From Petrolisthes cinctipes (lineage: Eukaryota; Arthropoda; Malacostraca; Decapoda; Porcellanidae): a DNA stretch of 64,000 bases. The position numbers and the translations under genes were made by a program. Location: positions 620,001 through 684,000 of the forward strand of contig JAWQEG010000723.1 in NCBI GenBank assembly GCA_033782935.1. The letters are read 5' to 3'. A model generated the notes under the pieces. That model was given only the letters and a program-made list of their open reading frames with translations. It did not search any database and was not told the DNA's origin. Positions 61,401-64,000 of the stretch are shown piece after piece (within the stretch, counting starts at the first letter, position 1; each line of letters begins with the position of its first letter).

Positions 61401-64000
61401 GTTTTGGGCCTGTATTTTGAAAATACTCTAACACGGAGTAGGCATGTACAGATTGCTTCTGGGACCCCAAAATATTGAATTTTCGGGTGTTTTGAGCCTG
61501 AATTTGAGATATAAACGGGTACTGAAGATGCATGCACATATCGACTTTTGTGCACCTAAAAGATCGATTTTCAGTATGTTTTTGAGCATGTATTTTGAAA
61601 ATACTCTAACACGGAGTAGGCATGTACAGATCGCTTCTGGGACCCCTAAATATCGAATTTTCGGGTGTTATGGGACTGAATTTGAGATATCGACTTTTTG
61701 TCACCTAAATGATCGATTTTTAGCATGTTTTTAGCCTATATTTTGAAAATATTCTAGCACTGAGTAGGCATGTACAGATTGCTTCTGGGACCCCAAAATA
61801 TTGAATTTTCGGGTGTTTTGAGCCTGAATTTGAGATATAAACGGGTACAGAAGATACATGCACATATTGACTTTGGGCACCAAAAATATCGATTTTCAGC
61901 ATGTTTTGGGCCTGAATTTTGAAAATACTCTAACACGGAGTAGGCATGTACAGATCGCTTCTGGGACCCCAAAATATCGAATTTTCGGGTGTTTAGTGCT
62001 AGAATTTGAGATATAAACGGGTACAGAAGATGCATGCACAAATCGACTTTTGGGCACCTGAAAGATCGATTTTCAGTATGTTTTTGGCCTGTATTTTGAA
62101 AATACTCTAACACGGAGTAGGCATGTACAGATACCTTCTGGGACCTCTAAATATCGAATTTTCGGATGTTTTGGGACTGAATTTGAGATATCGATTTATT
62201 GGCACCTAAAATGTCGATTTTTAGCATGTTTTTCGCCTATATTTTGAAAATATTCTAGCACTGTGTAGACATGTACAGATTGCTTCTGGGACCCCAAAAT
62301 ATTGAATTTTCGGGTGTTTTGAGCCTGAATTTGAGATATAAACGGGTACAGAAGATACATGCACATATTGACTTTGGGCACCAAAAATATCGATTTTCAG
62401 CATGTTTTGGGCCTGAATTTTGAAAATACTCTAACACGGAGTAGGCATGTACAGATCGCTTCTGGGACCCCTAAATATCGAATTTTCGGGTGTTTTGGGA
62501 CTGAATTTGAGATATCGATTTTTTGGCACCTAAAATGTCGATTTTTAGCATGTTTTTAGCCTATATTTTGAAAATATTCTAGCACTGTGTAGGCATGTAC
62601 AGATTGCTTCTGGGACCCCAAAATATTGAATTTTCGGGTGTTTTGAGCCAGAATTTGAGATATAAACGGGTACAGAAGATACATGCACATATTGACTTTG
62701 GGCATCTAAAATATCGATTATCAGCATGTTTTGGGCCTGTATTTTGAAAATACTCTAACACTGAGTAGGCATGTACAGATTGCTTCTGGGACCCCAAAAT
62801 ATTGAATTTTCGGGTGTTTTGAGCCTGAATTTGAGATATAAACGGGTACTGAAGATGCATGCACATATCGACTTTTGTGCACCTAAAAGATCGATTTTCA
62901 GTATGTTTTGAGCATGTATTTTGAAAATACTCTAACACGGAGTAGGCATGTACAGATCGCTTCTGGGACCCCAAAATATCGAATTTTCGGGTGTTTAGGG
63001 CCAGAATTTGAGATATAAACGGGTACAGAAGATGCATGCACATATCGACTTTTGGGTACCTAAAAGATCGATTTTCAGTATGTTTTTGGCCTGTATGTTG
63101 AAAATACTCTAACAAGGAGTAGGCATGTACAGATACCTTCTGGGACCTCTAAATATCGATATTTCGGGTGTTTTGGGACTGAATTTGAGATATCGATTTT
63201 TTGGCACCTAAAATGTCGATTTTTAGCATGTTTTTAGCCTATATTTTGAAAATATTCTAGCACTGTGTAGGCATGTACAGATTGCTTCTGGGACCCCAAA
63301 ATATTGAATTTTCGGGTTTTTTGAGCCTGAATTTGAGATATAAACGGGTACAGAAGATGCATGCACATATCGACTTTTGGGTACCTAAAAGATCGATTTT
63401 CAGTATGTTTTTGGCCTGTATTTTGAAAATACACTAACACGGAGTAGGCATGTACAGATCGCTTCTGGGACCCCTAAATATCGAATTTTCGGGTGTTTTG
63501 GGACTGAATTTGAGATATCGACTTTTTGTCACCTAAAAGATCGATTTTTAGCATGTTTTTAGCCTATATCATGAAAATATTCTAGCACTGAGTAGGCATG
63601 TACAGATTGCTTCTGGGACCCCAAAATATTGAATTTTCGGGTGTTTTGAGCCTGAATTTTAGATATAAACGGGTACAGAAGATACATGCACATATTGACT
63701 TTGGGCACCAAAAATATCGATTTTCAGCATGTTTTGGGCCTGAATTTTGAAAATACTCTAACACGGAGTAGGCATGTACAGATCGCTTCTGGGACCCCAA
63801 AATATCGAATTTTCGGGTGTTTAGGGCCAGAATTTGAGATATAAACGGGTACAGAAGATGCATGCACATATCGACTTTTGGGCACCTAAAAGATCGATTT
63901 TCAGTATGTTTTTGGCCTGTATGTTGAAAATACTCTAACAAGGAGTAGGCATGTACAGATACCTTCTGGGACCTCTAAATATCGAATTTTCGGGTGTTTT
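60935..64000 (+). repeat. 5,309-bp tandem duplication, copy 2 (cut by window end)
   Basis: Second copy of the unit that starts at 55,626; it is still matching at the last base of the window, so its right end is unknown. It repeats copy 1 including single-base oddities and monomer order, with the A2-B2-B1-C1 tetramer at 62,587-63,264 corresponding to 57,278-57,955. The low divergence suggests it is among the younger rearrangements in this stretch. Confidence 0.85.

Larger units (their letters stand above)
1..64000. repeat. Uninterrupted head-to-tail satellite DNA array
   Basis: The whole window consists of monomers of 176, 177 or 148 bp in one orientation, recognisable by recurring landmarks: GTAGGCATGTACAGAT near the monomer start, TTTTCGGGTGTTT in the first half, AAACGGGTAC and TGCATGCACATAT in the middle (absent from the short type), and TTGAAAATA near the end. 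Types A1 and B1 differ at about 16 of 177 positions by hand alignment, roughly 91% identity. The type B monomer is about 41% G+C by hand count. No inverted monomer, no foreign insertion and no unique sequence was found, and the array continues past both ends. A monomer near nucleosome length and higher-order structure are typical of centromeric or pericentromeric satellites in eukaryotes; that role is inferred. I could not assign the family to a species. Confidence 0.97.

Noticed and set aside
1..64000. CRISPR array, because of regular repeats
   Set aside because: There are no short identical repeats separated by unrelated spacers of constant length; everything between landmarks is repeated as well, and no cas genes are present.
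1..64000. Known centromere satellites (human alpha satellite, Arabidopsis 178-bp, rice CentO, maize CentC)
   Set aside because: Length is similar for some, but none of their characteristic sequence as I remember it is visible. A database search could still show a relation.

Overview
The window is 64 kb of a single eukaryotic-type satellite DNA array. I find no believable gene, RNA gene, transposon, CRISPR array, telomere repeat or unique flanking sequence on either strand. Every monomer points the same way, and the array runs off both ends. I do not recognise the family: it does not resemble what I know of human alpha satellite or the Arabidopsis, rice or maize centromere satellites. The species cannot be named from the sequence. 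A nucleosome-sized monomer, higher-order repeats (HORs) and tens of kilobases without interruption fit a centromeric or pericentromeric satellite; that role is inference.

The repeat is nested on five levels. (1) A half-unit (protomer) of about 88-89 bp. (2) Two diverged protomers make a 176 bp (type A) or 177 bp (type B) monomer; a third type, C, is 148 bp because 29 bp of its second protomer are absent. (3) A-B-C makes a 501 bp trimer (176+177+148). (4) Two diverged trimers, A1-B1-C1 and A2-B2-C2, alternate to make a 1002 bp hexamer, cleanest at 9593-10594. (5) Long segments of the array are themselves duplicated.

Layout. 1-about 19,150 is segment D1. About 19,150-25,476 is a mosaic containing rearranged extra copies of the 0-2 kb part of D1. 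25,477-about 46,150 is segment D2, a near-identical copy of D1 that differs mainly by gains and losses of whole monomers or trimers. About 46,150-64,000 is a more shuffled region with its own private variants. It includes a 2,005 bp duplication (51,262-about 54,600), a 5,309 bp duplication (55,626 onward against 60,935 to the window end), and a further copy (59,291-about 61,400) of the part of D1 at 15,782-about 17,900.

The minus strand carries many open frames of 60-237 codons. They are by-products of the repeat: the B monomer (177) and the trimer (501) are multiples of three, so a frame without stops recurs in every copy. I annotate none as a gene. The window is best read as a record of how a satellite array grows and turns over: in-register unequal exchange, gene-conversion-like patches, small deletions at short direct repeats, and amplification of segments from 0.5 to over 20 kb.
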